Notes: generated by a model from the letters alone, not told the origin. Numbered from the stretch's first letter, positions 26,621-36,311 are shown. The stretch is 64,000 nucleotides of DNA from Methyloceanibacter sp. wino2 (GCF_003071365.1 NZ_CP028960.1:2896501-2960500), one strand, 5' to 3'. Program-made: numbers and translations.

Positions 26621-27205
26621 TCAGCCGGACAGGCCGCCTTGCACGACCCGGAATTTCCGCCGTGCCTCGAGGGCCGCTTCGGCATTGCCGGCGGGGAGCA
26701 AGCCGGCGCCGCCATCGGGCCAATGAAGGCCGATGTCCCGCAGTTCCAGAGCAACGACGGGATCCGCGCCCAACCAGAATGGATGGTCCACGGCCGTAAT
26801 GGCTCCCAGAATGCGGTTGATCGATGATCCGGTATGGATCAGGGGCAACAGGGCGAACTCGAACGCTGCCTCGCGGTTGTTCTCGGTGACTCCGAAAAAG
26901 GTCCCGTGACCGACCGCGCCCTCGCTGACAACCGTGTCGAGCGTGGCAGAGATCGTCCGCCGGTCATCGAGGGACCACAGACTGAGGAAGTCGGCACCGC
27001 GCAGTTCGCGGCCGAAGTGCTGGCAAACCTCGGTTCCGGCCAAGCGAAAACGGAATGAAGAAGGCTCACAGCATTCGGCAATGAAGGTCTCCCGCAGCAG
27101 ACCGGAAATCTGCGATGGGTCTACCTCAAAGCGTTGCGGCGCGATCCGGCCGTTGCGGATCGCGTTCCAATACGCGTAAAGCTTCGTGGTGGTTTCCTGC
27201 TGCAT
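26621..27205 (-). CDS. PAS-domain protein (PAS_5 type)
   Basis: A 194-residue protein made of one alphaproteobacterial PAS_5 domain: LYAYWNAIRNGRIAPQRFEVDPSQI opening, FRFRLAGTEVCQHFGRELRGADFLSLW core, and LLPLIHTGSSINRILGAITAV C-terminal strands. No kinase, cyclase or DNA-binding domain follows, so it is a stand-alone sensor or adaptor. Similar short proteins often sit near PilZ genes; that pairing is present here. The ligand is unknown. Confidence 0.8.
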   Translation of the reverse strand: MQQETTTKLYAYWNAIRNGRIAPQRFEVDPSQISGLLRETFIAECCEPSSFRFRLAGTEVCQHFGRELRGADFLSLWSLDDRRTISATLDTVVSEGAVGHGTFFGVTENNREAAFEFALLPLIHTGSSINRILGAITAVDHPFWLGADPVVALELRDIGLHWPDGGAGLLPAGNAEAALEARRKFRVVQGGLSG

Positions 27206-27399
27206 CGGGTACTCAACACATCCAATTTGAAACGCTCGTTGTCAGGCACGGCTGCGTCCGGGCGTCGGTGCCGCGGAGGAGCCGGTGCGATTGGGTCTAA
27301 GAAAGCAGAGAGTGTGCCAGCGGCTGTGCGGGGTGGGCTCGGCACCGAAAGGGGTGCCGTTAAGGTTGCCGCCGAGACCGCATTTTCATGGAGCTTCGG

Positions 27400-28121
27400 A
27401 TGCCGGCTAGAGAACCGATCCTGAACGTGCCGCGCGCGGTGACGCTTTCCGCCGGCGCGATGATCGCGATGCAGCTCGTCCTGAGCGTGCTGCCTCTCCA
27501 GACGGGCCTCACTGTCTTGCTAAGTTTGGCAATGATTCCAGCCCGTTACACGGGCGCCGCCCCGAGCTGCCGGGCGGCTACATTTCCGCCGTGACCTCAT
27601 TCGTCACGTACATGGTGGTCCATGGCGGCTGGCTGCATCTCATCGTCAACGTCTTGTGGATGCTGGCCTTCGGCACGGCCGTTGCGCGCCGCGTCTCGAC
27701 GGCCGGGTTTTTTCAGTTCTCGATCCTCTGCGGGATCGCCGGGGCGCTGACCCACCTTGTCCTACATTGGGGCGAAGTGTCTCCCATGGTGGGTGCCTCG
27801 GCTGCCATTTCGGGACAGATGGCGGCGGCCTTACGCTTTATCTTTTTTGCGCGCGGCACTCCGCGGGGGCAGATCCCCGATTTCGCGCATGTGCCGCTGG
27901 CCTCCCTGAGGGAGACAGTCCGGGACGGCCGCGTCATGGGGTTCATTGTTTTCTGGCTGGTTCTGAACGCCTATTTCGGTCTGACCGGCGCGTCGTTCGG
28001 GACCGGACCCGAAAGCGAGATCGCGTGGGAAGCGCATGTTGGCGGGTTCGTCTGCGGCTTGCTGATCTTCGGGTATTTTGACGCCGCGCGGCCTGCGCCG
28101 GATGCTTCGCAACTGCGGTAA
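27400..28121 (+). pseudogene. rhomboid intramembrane serine protease split by a one-base frameshift
   Basis: The first frame reads MPAREPILNVPRAVTLSAG...LAMIPARYTGAA and then falls out of frame; the second resumes as PELPGGYISAVTSFVTYMVVHGGWLHLIVNVLWMLAFG and carries the catalytic serine in VGASAAISG and the catalytic His in EAHVGGFVCG, plus the HLIVN asparagine. One extra C in GCCGCCCCGAG (27559-27564) restores a single rhomboid ORF. All active residues are intact, so a recent mutation or sequence error is likely. The ATG at 27400, preceded by GGAG, is preferred to 27388. A GGCACC/GGTGCC hairpin (27341-27358) lies in the leader. Confidence 0.8.
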
Positions 28122-28229
28122 GCAGCGGAAATCTTCGAGTGTTTTCCAGACTGCTTGCGCGCGTCACGAGTTGCCGACACAATGCTGCCGCAGTTGGAAT
28201 TTGTGGAGCCGTGCCGGAGGATCACCCCC

Positions 28230-28661
28230 ATGAATGTCGCAGCGATCTTGAAGCTCAAGGGCAGGGACGTGCTGACTGCGCCTCCCAGCACCAAGTTGTT
28301 GGATATCGCCCGGATGCTCGGAGAGCGTAAGATCGGTTGCATTGTGATTGCCGACGACGTTGGCAATGTGATCGGCATCGTGTCCGAACGGGACATCGTT
28401 CAGGAACTGGCCCGTGCAGGCACGTCCGTGATGGACGAGCCCGTCGAGGTCTGCATGACGAAGTCTGTCGTGAGCTGCCGCGAGGCGGACACCACGGATC
28501 AACTCATGGGTGAAATGACCGCCCACCGTTTCCGCCATATGCCCGTCATCGAGCGCGGCCGCTTGGTTGGTCTCGTGTCTATCGGTGACGTAGTGCGGAT
28601 GCGTATCGCCGAGGCCGAGATGGAAGCCGCCGCCATGCGCGAGTACATTGCGACGGGCTGA
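28230..28661 (+). CDS. CBS-domain pair protein
   Basis: A 143-residue protein composed of two CBS domains (about residues 8-60 and 73-130), with the usual motifs KIGCIVIADDVGNVIGIVSERDIV and RFRHMPVIERGRLVGLVSIGDVV. Such Bateman modules bind AMP, ATP, S-adenosylmethionine or other nucleotides and sense energy state; no catalytic domain is attached. The ATG at 28230 is preceded by CGGAGG. Partner and ligand are unknown. Confidence 0.88.
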   Translation: MNVAAILKLKGRDVLTAPPSTKLLDIARMLGERKIGCIVIADDVGNVIGIVSERDIVQELARAGTSVMDEPVEVCMTKSVVSCREADTTDQLMGEMTAHRFRHMPVIERGRLVGLVSIGDVVRMRIAEAEMEAAAMREYIATG

Positions 28662-28706
28662 TCGGCTTCCGACTGATCCTGACCGCAGGTTTCTTGAGCG
28701 CGCCCT

Positions 28707-29636
28707 CTAGGCAGCGACCGCCTTCAGCGTGTGCCGTATCTCGTCCAGCTGAGACTCCGCGGCCTTTGCTCCCAATGCTATCGCCTCGTTCGCGCGGTGA
28801 AAGTCGAACAGCGCGATGCGTCCGGTCTTGGGATTGATGGTGATATCGGGCGGGTCGCCAGCAAGGCGTGATCGCGCGATGCGATCCTGCGTGATGTTGA
28901 TCGCATCCATCATCACGCTCGAAATGCCGGGTGCACCCTTGCCGCGGCCAAACAACTGACGGTGCAGCAGGCGGAGCGCGCCGCCGTCTTGGGCGGCGTC
29001 GGCGTTGGGCTGGAGCGCTGGTACCTCCATATCGGCCGGTTCGCTGAACGAGGCATGGTCGTGAATTACGCCGGCCTTGCCGAACGGATCGCTGGTCACG
29101 TTGACCGCGATCACGATGCGGGCGCCGAGGGCTCTGCAAACGGACACGGGAACCGGATTGACCAGCGCGCCGTCGATCATCCACTGGCCGTTGATCTGGA
29201 CCGGCTTGAAGATGCCGGGCAGGGCGAACGACGCGTTCAGCGCGGTGACGAGGTCGCCCTTGTTGAGCCAGACTTCGTGCCCCGTCCCGAGCTCGGTGGC
29301 GATCGCCACGAAGCGGGGGTCCAGATCTTCGATCCTTAGGCCCTTCAGATGGTCTTGCAGCTCGCCGGAGAGGCGCTGGCCGGTAATCAGTCCCGAGCCG
29401 GCGAGATTGAAATCCAGAAAGCCGAAGATCTTCCGGGGCGTGAGCCGCCGCGCGAAGTCCTCGAGATGCTTGAGATTGCCGGTCACGAAACAGGCGCCCG
29501 CGACGGCCCCGATCGAGGTGCCGGCGACGACATCCGGCTCTAGGCCGGCAGCGATCAAAGTGTTCAGAACGCCGATATGCGCCCATCCGCGGGCGGAGCC
29601 GCCCCCTAGCGCTAAGCCGACAGTTGGTTTTGCCAT
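28707..29636 (-). CDS. patatin-like phospholipase, NTE/RssA type
   Basis: A 309-residue cytoplasmic lipid hydrolase. It has the oxyanion loop ALGGGSARGWAHIGVL (residues 9-24), the nucleophile elbow GTSIG with Ser41, and the catalytic aspartate in MIDGALVNPVPV near residue 155. No membrane segment is present. The C-terminal 60 residues include INPKTGRIALFDFHRANEAI, typical of the RssA branch. The substrate (phospholipid or lysolipid) is not predictable. It is convergent with the CBS gene. Confidence 0.88.
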   Translation of the reverse strand: MAKPTVGLALGGGSARGWAHIGVLNTLIAAGLEPDVVAGTSIGAVAGACFVTGNLKHLEDFARRLTPRKIFGFLDFNLAGSGLITGQRLSGELQDHLKGLRIEDLDPRFVAIATELGTGHEVWLNKGDLVTALNASFALPGIFKPVQINGQWMIDGALVNPVPVSVCRALGARIVIAVNVTSDPFGKAGVIHDHASFSEPADMEVPALQPNADAAQDGGALRLLHRQLFGRGKGAPGISSVMMDAINITQDRIARSRLAGDPPDITINPKTGRIALFDFHRANEAIALGAKAAESQLDEIRHTLKAVAA

Positions 29637-29774
29637 TCTAAAAGCCTCTTACGGGAGATATGGGCCCCGTATCGACACGTCGCAACGCTGCTACGACGTT
29701 ACCGCAAGACGTGCGCCGACGCGTTTTGATCCGCTTGTCGCGGCGCGAGTCAATTAGGACAATACCAGGGGTAT

Positions 29775-30251
29775 TTAAGGTTTGGTTTTGGGCGAGGCGG
29801 CGCCGTAAACGTCGGCCGGGTCGAAGTGACGGTCGGTGTGCACCATGACGAGCTTCTGACCAGCCTCTTTGCCGAACGGGACGCGGCGATAGAAGCACGA
29901 GACACGGCCCGTGTGGCAGCACGCGCCGGCACCGGTCATCTCGGCCTTGAGCCAGAGCACGTCCTGATCGCAGTCTACCCGCATCTCGACAATGCGGAGC
30001 GTGTTCCCGCTCGTTTCACCCTTGCGCCACAGCGCCTTGCGCGAGCGGGACCAGAAATGGGCTTCGCCGGTCTCGATGGTCCGGGCCAAGGCCTCGTCGT
30101 TCATATAGGCGAACATCAAGACCTCGCCGGTCTCCGCCGCCGTCACAATGGCCGGCACGAGACCGTCGGCGTCGAAGGCAGGCGCAAACGTGTCGCCTTC
30201 CTCGAGCTCGGACTTGTCCTTGATCGTTGGGAATCTCGAAGCGTCGATCAC
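29775..30251 (-). CDS. hisI: phosphoribosyl-AMP cyclohydrolase
   Basis: Opens the adenine ring of phosphoribosyl-AMP, the third step of histidine synthesis. The 158-residue monofunctional enzyme lacks the HisE domain. It shows the metal-binding core: MFAYMNDEALARTIETGEAHFWSRSR, then DCDQDVLWLKAE and the zinc cysteines of ACCHTGRVSCFYR. The GTG at 30251 is chosen (GGAAAG precedes it and it clears the folE gene by 37 bases); the open frame continues to 30401 only by overlap with folE. No other his gene is nearby. The hisI/folE order on one strand suggests co-transcription. Confidence 0.92.
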   Translation of the reverse strand: MIDASRFPTIKDKSELEEGDTFAPAFDADGLVPAIVTAAETGEVLMFAYMNDEALARTIETGEAHFWSRSRKALWRKGETSGNTLRIVEMRVDCDQDVLWLKAEMTGAGACCHTGRVSCFYRRVPFGKEAGQKLVMVHTDRHFDPADVYGAASPKTKP

Positions 30252-30288
30252 CGCAAAGTCTTTCCGCTGCGGCCGGCGGGCGCTTCTT

Positions 30289-30951
30289 CTAGCGTCCGCG
30301 ATCTGCCGCCAACTGCATGAAACGGGCTTGTTGCGCCGGGTCTTCCTTGAAGACGCCGGTGAACTGCGTCGTGATGGTCGCGACACCGGGCTTCCGGACA
30401 CCGCGCATCGACATGCACTGATGGACGGCCTCGATCATCACCGCCACGCCCTTGGGCTTCAGCACGCGATCGATCGTCTCGGCGATCTGCGCCGTCATGG
30501 TCTCCTGCGTCTGCAGGCGGCGTCCGAAGACTTCCACCACGCGCGCAAGCTTGGAGAGGCCCACGACCCGATCGGTCGGGAAGTAGGCAATATGCGCCTT
30601 GCCGATGAACGGAACCATGTGGTGTTCGCAATGGGAGTTCAGTTCGATATCGCGCAGCATGACGATGTCGTCATAGCCGCCGACGTCGTCGAACGTGCGC
30701 GATAGGACCTCGATCGGGTCGTCCTTGTAGCCGGCGAAGAACTCGTCATAGGCGCCGACAACGCGCTTCGGCGTATCGCGCAGGCCCTCGCGCTCCGGAT
30801 CGTCACCTGCATAAGCGATCAAGGTCCGCACGGCTCTTTCCGCTTCTTCGCGGGAGGGACGAGTGATCTGGGGTCCCTTACCAATCTCGATGCCTGCGTA
30901 GAGCTTCCGCCCTTGGCGTGTGTCGGCGCGGCTGTCGGACTTTGTAGCCAT
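30289..30951 (-). CDS. folE: GTP cyclohydrolase I
   Basis: Converts GTP to 7,8-dihydroneopterin triphosphate, the first step of folate and pterin synthesis. The 220 residues show [22 protein letters not shown] with the zinc-binding Cys and the catalytic histidines, the [20 protein letters not shown] block, and the second zinc cysteine in VHQCMSMRG. Residues 1-35 are an extra basic N-terminal tail. The zinc-dependent type IA form is expected. It is divergent from the Fe-S scaffold gene, with 206 bases between starts. Confidence 0.95.
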   Translation of the reverse strand: MATKSDSRADTRQGRKLYAGIEIGKGPQITRPSREEAERAVRTLIAYAGDDPEREGLRDTPKRVVGAYDEFFAGYKDDPIEVLSRTFDDVGGYDDIVMLRDIELNSHCEHHMVPFIGKAHIAYFPTDRVVGLSKLARVVEVFGRRLQTQETMTAQIAETIDRVLKPKGVAVMIEAVHQCMSMRGVRKPGVATITTQFTGVFKEDPAQQARFMQLAADRGR

Positions 30952-31157
30952 GACGTGGCAGATCCTTCCGGTTGTCTAAGCGCTTGATTTTCTTTCAAAG
31001 AGAAAGAACCCGCAAGGCGATTGACGCAAATGTGCGGCAGCGCGGCAACGGGCGCGTAGAAGATAAATTCCTCCGAGCATATATAGTGCGTACCCCCGGC
31101 CTGCAACCCGCGGCGGGAACCAGAACCACACAAGCGGCTCTTTCAACGAGGATTTTC

Positions 31158-31619
31158 ATGACGCGGCCAGAGGACATCTACAGCGACCGGTTGCTTGCCC
31201 TGGCTGCGGCAATACCCCGGACCGAGCGCTTGGCTGCGCCGCAGGCAACGGCGCGAGCCCACTCGAAACTCTGCGGCAGCACCGTCGAGGTCGACCTCAC
31301 GATGAATGGCGACGTCGTCACCGATTACGGGCAGACCGTGCGGGCGTGTCTCCTCGGTCAAACGGCCGCTTCCGTGGTGGGCCGCGAGATTATCGGGTCC
31401 TCTGCCGCGGAGTTGCGTGCGGTCGGTGCCGCCATGCGCGCGATGCTGAAGCAAGGCGGCGAGCCGCCCACTGGGAAGTGGGGGGACCTCGCGTTGCTCG
31501 AGTCCGTCCGCGACTACAAGGCCCGTCAGCCGTCGACGCTTCTCGTCTTCGACGCGGTCGAAGATGCGATCGCGCAGATCGAGGCTATGCGGGCCGCGCC
31601 CGAACAACCGTCCGTTTGA
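31158..31619 (+). CDS. iron-sulfur cluster scaffold, NifU/SufU-like
   Basis: A 153-residue protein of the NifU N-terminal/SufU fold: MTRPEDIYSDRLLALAAAIPR, then HSKLCGSTVEVDL with the first ligand cysteine and YGQTVRACLLGQTAASVVG with the second. The third canonical cysteine of SufU is not seen, so the protein may be a related non-scaffold member. The ATG at 31158 is preceded by GAGG; the ORF continues upstream only without coding character. It begins a run of genes with the cupin and yidD, spaced 9 bases apart or overlapping. Confidence 0.8.
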   Translation: MTRPEDIYSDRLLALAAAIPRTERLAAPQATARAHSKLCGSTVEVDLTMNGDVVTDYGQTVRACLLGQTAASVVGREIIGSSAAELRAVGAAMRAMLKQGGEPPTGKWGDLALLESVRDYKARQPSTLLVFDAVEDAIAQIEAMRAAPEQPSV

Positions 31620-31628
31620 GGCTTGGAC

Positions 31629-32108
31629 ATGAGCGACACGACGCCCACCAGGATCGAGTCGATGGCTGTTGCGGCGCGAACGGGCAGCATCTACCCGGCT
31701 CCGTTCGACGAGCCGCTCGCCGGACGGGTGAAACGGGCGGTTGGCAACGCCCTCGGGCTGAACCAGTTCGGCGTCAACCTGGTTACGCTTGCTCCAGGCG
31801 CGTGGTCGTCCCAGCGTCACTGGCACGAGAATGAGGACGAGTTCGTGTACATCCTCGAGGGCACGGCCACGCTCATCACCGACGAGGGGGAGTTTGCTCT
31901 GGAGGCGGGCATGGCGGCGGGCTTCCCTGCGGGCGAGCCGGATGGCCATCATTTGGTGAACAGGAGCGATGCGCCGGTCGCCTATCTCGAAGTCGGGACG
32001 CGGGCGCCCGAAGAGACGGCGCATTACAGCGATATCGACATGAAAGCCCAGCGTGACGGAAGCGGCGGCTTCGCGTTCACGCGCAAGGACGGCACGCCAA
32101 TCGCATGA
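31629..32108 (+). CDS. cupin-domain protein
   Basis: A 159-residue protein with a single cupin barrel. Metal-binding histidines and glutamate lie in SQRHWHENEDEFVYILEG (His, His, Glu), with the second motif PDGHHLVNRSDAPVAYLEVG supplying the distal His. The substrate is unknown; sugar or small-acid binding is typical. The ATG at 31629 follows GAGG from the previous gene's end. It overlaps the next gene. Confidence 0.85.
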   Translation: MSDTTPTRIESMAVAARTGSIYPAPFDEPLAGRVKRAVGNALGLNQFGVNLVTLAPGAWSSQRHWHENEDEFVYILEGTATLITDEGEFALEAGMAAGFPAGEPDGHHLVNRSDAPVAYLEVGTRAPEETAHYSDIDMKAQRDGSGGFAFTRKDGTPIA

Positions 32109-32424
32109 ACCCGCCTTCGACATCGGCCCCGCGCGTCTGGGGCGGCAAATCGCGAAAGCGGTAATGCTCGCCCCGATCACGGCCTATCGCTACACCTTTT
32201 CCGCGCTGGTCGGCGCCCATTGCCGCCATCTTCCCACGTGTTCGGACTACGCGCGCGAAGCCATCGACCTGAACGGCGCGTGGAAAGGCGGGTGGCTGAC
32301 GCTGGCGCGGCTTTGCCGCTGTAATCCATGGGGCAGCCACGGGCACGATCCGGTGCCGGACATCCGCGCCGAACGCCATCCTTTTGCCCCGTGGCGCTAC
32401 GGCCGCTGGCGTATCAAGGCGTGA
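32053..32424 (+). CDS. yidD: membrane protein insertion efficiency factor
   Basis: A 123-residue YidD homologue that assists YidC-dependent insertion at the inner membrane. The family core is clear: AYRYTFSALVGAHCRHLPTCSDYAREAIDLNGAWKGGWLTLARLCRCNPWGSHGHDPVP, with the cysteine-rich PTCSDY and RLCRCNPW. The start is uncertain: GTG at 32053 overlaps the cupin gene by 56 bases, while ATG at 32164 gives an 86-residue protein closer to usual size. The family's normal rnpA-yidC neighbourhood is absent here. Confidence 0.85.
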   Translation: MTEAAASRSRARTARQSHEPAFDIGPARLGRQIAKAVMLAPITAYRYTFSALVGAHCRHLPTCSDYAREAIDLNGAWKGGWLTLARLCRCNPWGSHGHDPVPDIRAERHPFAPWRYGRWRIKA

Positions 32425-32458
32425 ATACCTAGATACGAGTGACAAGACGGGTGACTTG

Positions 32459-32525
32459 GGCCGCGATTCCCGTTAGAACCCGCGGCCTACCCAACCATTC
32501 CATCTTACCTGCGCTCGTACGCAGG
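32459..32525 (+). promoter_or_regulatory. structured thrS leader with anticodon-like hairpin
   Basis: Two hairpins lie just before thrS. The first is GGCCGCG/CGCGGCC (32459-32465 with 32481-32487). The second is CCTGCG-CTCGTA-CGCAGG (32508-32525), whose loop holds CGT, the tRNA-Thr anticodon, in the context CTCGTA much like a tRNA-Thr(CGU) anticodon loop. It ends 18 bases before the ATG, immediately upstream of the GAGAGGAGAG ribosome binding site. This layout recalls the E. coli thrS operator, where ThrRS binds its own mRNA; autoregulation here is an inference. Confidence 0.5.
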
Positions 32526-32543
32526 ATTGAGAGGAGAGACAGT

Positions 32544-34487
32544 ATGATTTCCCTAAAGTTTCCCGATGGTTCCGCACGCGACTTCGAATCCGGAGTCACG
32601 GGGCGCGACGTGGCCGCTTCGATCTCGAAATCGCTCGAGAAGAACGCGGTCGCGGTCGTGGTCGACGGTGCCATCCGCGATCTCGGCGAGCCGATCGAGG
32701 ACGATGGCGACATCCGTATCGTCAAGCGCACCGATCCGGAGGCGCTGACGCTGATCCGTCACGACGCGGCGCATGTGATGGCAGAAGCCGTCCAGGCACT
32801 CTATCCGGACACGCAAGTCACGATCGGTCCGGTGATCGAGAACGGCTTCTATTACGACTTCGCCCGCGAGGATTCCTTCACGCCCGAAGATCTGCCGGTC
32901 ATCGAGAAGAAGATGGCCCAGATCGTCGCCTCCAATCACCCGTTCACGGTTGAGGTTTGGAGCCGCGAGAAGGCCAGGAAGGTGTTCGCCGAGAAGGGCG
33001 AGCACTTCAAGGTCGAGCTCGTCGATGCGATTCCCGAGGGCGAGGACGTCAAGATCTATCATCAGGGCGATTGGTTCGACCTGTGCCGCGGCCCGCACAT
33101 GGATACGACCGGCCGCATCGGGAAGGGCTTCAAGCTGCTCAAGATCGCGGGCGCTTACTGGCGCGGCGACTCGAACAACCCGATGCTTCAGCGCATCTAT
33201 GGCACGGCCTGGGCGAACGAGGACGACCTCAAGGCCTATCTCCACCAGTTGGAGGAGGCTGAGAAGCGCGACCATCGCCGCTTGGGCCGCGAGATGGACC
33301 TGTTCCACTTCCAGGAAGAGGCGCCGGGCGCTGTGTTCTGGCACGCCAAGGGCTGGTCGTTGTTCCAGGCTCTGATCGGCTATATGCGCCGGCGGCAGCA
33401 GGACTGGGGCTATGTTGAGGTCAACTCGCCCGACATGATGGAACGCACGCTCTGGGAGCAGTCGGGCCATTGGGAGAAGTTCCAGGAGAACATGTACATC
33501 GCCGAAACGCCGGACGATCGCGTGTTCTGCTGCAAGCCCATGAACTGCCCCGGCCATGTGCAGATCTTCAAGAACGGCCTCAAGAGCTATCGCGACCTTC
33601 CGTTGCGCATCGCCGAGTTCGGCAAGGTGCACCGCTACGAGCCTTCGGGTGCGCTGCACGGTCTGTTGCGGGTCCGGCACTTCACGCAGGACGATGCGCA
33701 TATCTTCTGTACGGAAGATCAGATCACAGAGGAATGCGTGAAGCTCAACGAGCAGGTCCTCTCGATCTACCGCGATTTCGGCTTCGAGGATGTGCGGATC
33801 AAGTTCTCCGACCGTCCCGAGAAGCGCGTCGGCGCGGATGAGGTCTGGGACAAGGCCGAGGCCGCGCTGAAGCGCGCGGTGGAGGCCGCTGGCCTGTCGT
33901 ACGAGCTGAACCCGGGCGAGGGCGCCTTCTACGGACCCAAGCTCGAATACGTGTTGCGCGACGCCATCGGGCGCGACTGGCAGTGCGGAACGGTCCAGGT
34001 CGATCTGAACATGCCGGAGCGGCTTGGGGCCTATTACATCGGCGCCGACGGGGAGAAGAAGGTCCCCGTCATGATCCATCGCGCCATGTTCGGATCGCTC
34101 GAGCGCTTCACGGGCATTCTCGTCGAGCATCATGCGGGACATCTGCCTCTTTGGCTCTCGCCGGTGCAGGCCGTCGTGGCGACGATCGTCTCCGATGCGA
34201 ACGACTATGCGCAAATGGTGTTGGAACGGCTCAAGGCGGCGGGCCTGCGCGCTGAGGCGGATCTTCGCAACGAGAAGATCAACTACAAAGTCCGCGAGCA
34301 CTCCGTGGCCAAAGTGCCGGTCATCCTGGTTGCCGGCAAGCGCGAGGCGGAGGAGGGCACGGTCTCCGTGCGCCGTCTCGGTTCGCAGAAACAGGAAGTG
34401 ATGAGCCTGGAGGATGCGGTTGCGATGATCGCGGCCGAGTCGGTTCCGCCGGACGCGAAACCGTCGGGCGCGGCGAAAGCAGCCTAG
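32544..34487 (+). CDS. thrS: threonyl-tRNA synthetase
   Basis: Charges tRNA-Thr. The 647 residues show the full bacterial order: TGS domain ([19 protein letters not shown]), second additional editing domain with [11 protein letters not shown] and the zinc-type cysteine region, the class II catalytic core ([46 protein letters not shown]), and the C-terminal anticodon-binding domain ([32 protein letters not shown]). The ATG at 32544 follows GAGAGGAGAG; the frame runs upstream to 32439 only through leader sequence. A structured leader precedes it. Confidence 0.96.
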   Translation: MISLKFPDGSARDFESGVTGRDVAASISKSLEKNAVAVVVDGAIRDLGEPIEDDGDIRIVKRTDPEALTLIRHDAAHVMAEAVQALYPDTQVTIGPVIENGFYYDFAREDSFTPEDLPVIEKKMAQIVASNHPFTVEVWSREKARKVFAEKGEHFKVELVDAIPEGEDVKIYHQGDWFDLCRGPHMDTTGRIGKGFKLLKIAGAYWRGDSNNPMLQRIYGTAWANEDDLKAYLHQLEEAEKRDHRRLGREMDLFHFQEEAPGAVFWHAKGWSLFQALIGYMRRRQQDWGYVEVNSPDMMERTLWEQSGHWEKFQENMYIAETPDDRVFCCKPMNCPGHVQIFKNGLKSYRDLPLRIAEFGKVHRYEPSGALHGLLRVRHFTQDDAHIFCTEDQITEECVKLNEQVLSIYRDFGFEDVRIKFSDRPEKRVGADEVWDKAEAALKRAVEAAGLSYELNPGEGAFYGPKLEYVLRDAIGRDWQCGTVQVDLNMPERLGAYYIGADGEKKVPVMIHRAMFGSLERFTGILVEHHAGHLPLWLSPVQAVVATIVSDANDYAQMVLERLKAAGLRAEADLRNEKINYKVREHSVAKVPVILVAGKREAEEGTVSVRRLGSQKQEVMSLEDAVAMIAAESVPPDAKPSGAAKAA

Positions 34488-34502
34488 TCCAAGACGTCTG
34501 TC

Positions 34503-36311
34503 TTAGCGCGAAGGCCGCAGCAGAGCACCCGGATTGAGAAGCGGGCCATTGGGGTCGGCGGGATTTGAAAACCCGTCGACACCGAACGCGCCGGCCGGCG
34601 GCGGGCCGGCGTAGCCGCTCGTCCCGGGGCGCGGCGCTTCGGGCGGCTCGAGCAGAACCTGAAGCTCCTTCGCCGACGTGGGCCCGTCCTCGATCGCCAC
34701 CTCGATCTGTTTGTCGTTGCCCGGCTCGATGGTGAACTTGCGCGAGTAGGATTTCTCGCCGTGCTTTGCGATCACCGCGTAAGTGCCGGCGGCGAGGATA
34801 TGGGTCGGCAGGGCGCCGACGTTGGTCTTCACGGTGTCGCCGGCGGATGTGAGTATCTGCCACTCCGTGTCGGCCAGGGCTTCACCGCCGCGGCTCTGAA
34901 CCAGCCGGAAGGTGATCTTCGCGCCCGTGTGCTTGATGGTGGCCTGCGTGATGCGTCCCGGTTCGACGGTCACGTCGACGCCGACATTGGCGTTGGCATC
35001 GCCGTACAGGCTATTGATGTGATAGGCGCCGGCATTGAGGCGCACGACCTTGTTCGGTGAGGCGTCGGCGAGGATCGTTTCGCGCTTCCCGAACTGATCT
35101 ATCTCGTCCGATTGAATGTCGAAATCGACGTCGCCTTCGGCACAGTCTTCGCCGGTGGCCAACACGGCCTTCAACGTCAGACCGCCCGTATTGAGGATGA
35201 AAGCTTCGTTCTTCTCCTCTCCGCCCTCGACCCGGATCTTCTTGGTCAGATTGGAGAGCCCGTAGGCGGCGTTCACGAGATACTCGCCTGGCAGCAAGGT
35301 CATAGAGGGGGCGGCCTCGCGGTGCGTGCTGATGAGCTCGAAGCCGCCTTCGGCCTCGGCCTCGGCGTGGAAGATTCTCCAGATGAGCCCCGACCGCAGC
35401 CGCGGGCCCGCTTCCGTCGCCAGCGCGTGGAACGTGACCGGCACGGGTTGGGCCGGCGGTGTCGGGACGGGGGCAGGCGGCAGCACCTCGATGATACTCT
35501 CGGCCGTGTTGACGGTGTTGACGTCGCTGGACTTCGACGAGGCGCCCTTGCCGGCGCTGCTCCCGGGTGATTTGGCGGGTGCGGCCGATGTCCTCGGCGG
35601 CATTGCCGCTGCGGGTGCGGCCGCGACGGGAGCGGGCGGCGGTGCGGCGACGGGGGCATCGATCGCGGCGAACACGGCGCCGAGGGCGACTTCGAATCCT
35701 TGTTCGTTTGTCGCGGCGACGAATTTTCCGCCGGTTGCATTGGCCATGCAGGCGAGCGGTTGGAGGTCTTGCGGCTGCGTGCTCAAGCCCACGACGTGTA
35801 TCCGCAGGTCCTTCTGCTGCTGCTTGAGCGTCTGAGCCATGGCGCACGGATCCGCCTTGCAGGTATCCGCACCGCCGGCGATCAGAACGATATTGAGCGG
35901 TTGTCCCTCAGATCCAAGCTTGGCGGCTTCCTCCATGGAAGCGGCGACCGGCGCTTGGCCTTTCGGCGTGATCTTGCCGAGCAGCGGGTCGGCCGTCGCG
36001 GCCTTCAACTCGCCGGGCTTGGCGAGGGCTTCGATGTCGGTGCAGCTGGAGGCCTCGCGGTGGCCGTAGGCCACGAGGCCGAGGGCTCTCTTCTCGCCTT
36101 GGGTGGCGATTGCCTTGGACAACACGCCGGTGACGCCGTCGATTTTTGCGTTGTCGCCGACCTTCTCAGTCATGCCCTGGGAGCCGTCGACGACGATCAC
36201 GGCGGCTTGGGAAGCGGGCGCGGCAGGCTCCTCGGCCGCCGCTGGCACGGCGCCGAAGACAAGAACGGGCAAAAGCAAAAGCCTTCGCGCCGCTAGGACC
36301 TGTCCCCGCAT
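34503..36311 (-). CDS. secreted vWA-domain protein with degenerate MIDAS
   Basis: A 602-residue protein with a signal peptide ending in AVPAAAEEPAAPA. Residues about 36-220 form a von Willebrand A domain (AAVIVVDGSQGMTEKVG). The metal-ion site motif DxSxS is changed to DGSQG, so metal binding may be reduced. A Pro/Ala-rich, low-complexity linker (about 220-275) is followed by repeated beta domains, resembling PEGA/carboxypeptidase-regulatory-like folds (LLPGEYLVNAAYGLSNLTKKIRV and LAAGTYAVIAKHGEKSYSRKFTI). It ends in a Pro-rich tail. It probably sits in the periplasm or on the surface; the ligand is unknown. Confidence 0.75.
   Translation of the reverse strand: MRGQVLAARRLLLLPVLVFGAVPAAAEEPAAPASQAAVIVVDGSQGMTEKVGDNAKIDGVTGVLSKAIATQGEKRALGLVAYGHREASSCTDIEALAKPGELKAATADPLLGKITPKGQAPVAASMEEAAKLGSEGQPLNIVLIAGGADTCKADPCAMAQTLKQQQKDLRIHVVGLSTQPQDLQPLACMANATGGKFVAATNEQGFEVALGAVFAAIDAPVAAPPPAPVAAAPAAAMPPRTSAAPAKSPGSSAGKGASSKSSDVNTVNTAESIIEVLPPAPVPTPPAQPVPVTFHALATEAGPRLRSGLIWRIFHAEAEAEGGFELISTHREAAPSMTLLPGEYLVNAAYGLSNLTKKIRVEGGEEKNEAFILNTGGLTLKAVLATGEDCAEGDVDFDIQSDEIDQFGKRETILADASPNKVVRLNAGAYHINSLYGDANANVGVDVTVEPGRITQATIKHTGAKITFRLVQSRGGEALADTEWQILTSAGDTVKTNVGALPTHILAAGTYAVIAKHGEKSYSRKFTIEPGNDKQIEVAIEDGPTSAKELQVLLEPPEAPRPGTSGYAGPPPAGAFGVDGFSNPADPNGPLLNPGALLRPSR

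Noticed and set aside
32553-34301. 582-residue open frame on the minus strand opposite thrS
   Set aside because: It lies fully antisense to thrS, with biased composition and no domain; the thrS protein is unmistakable.
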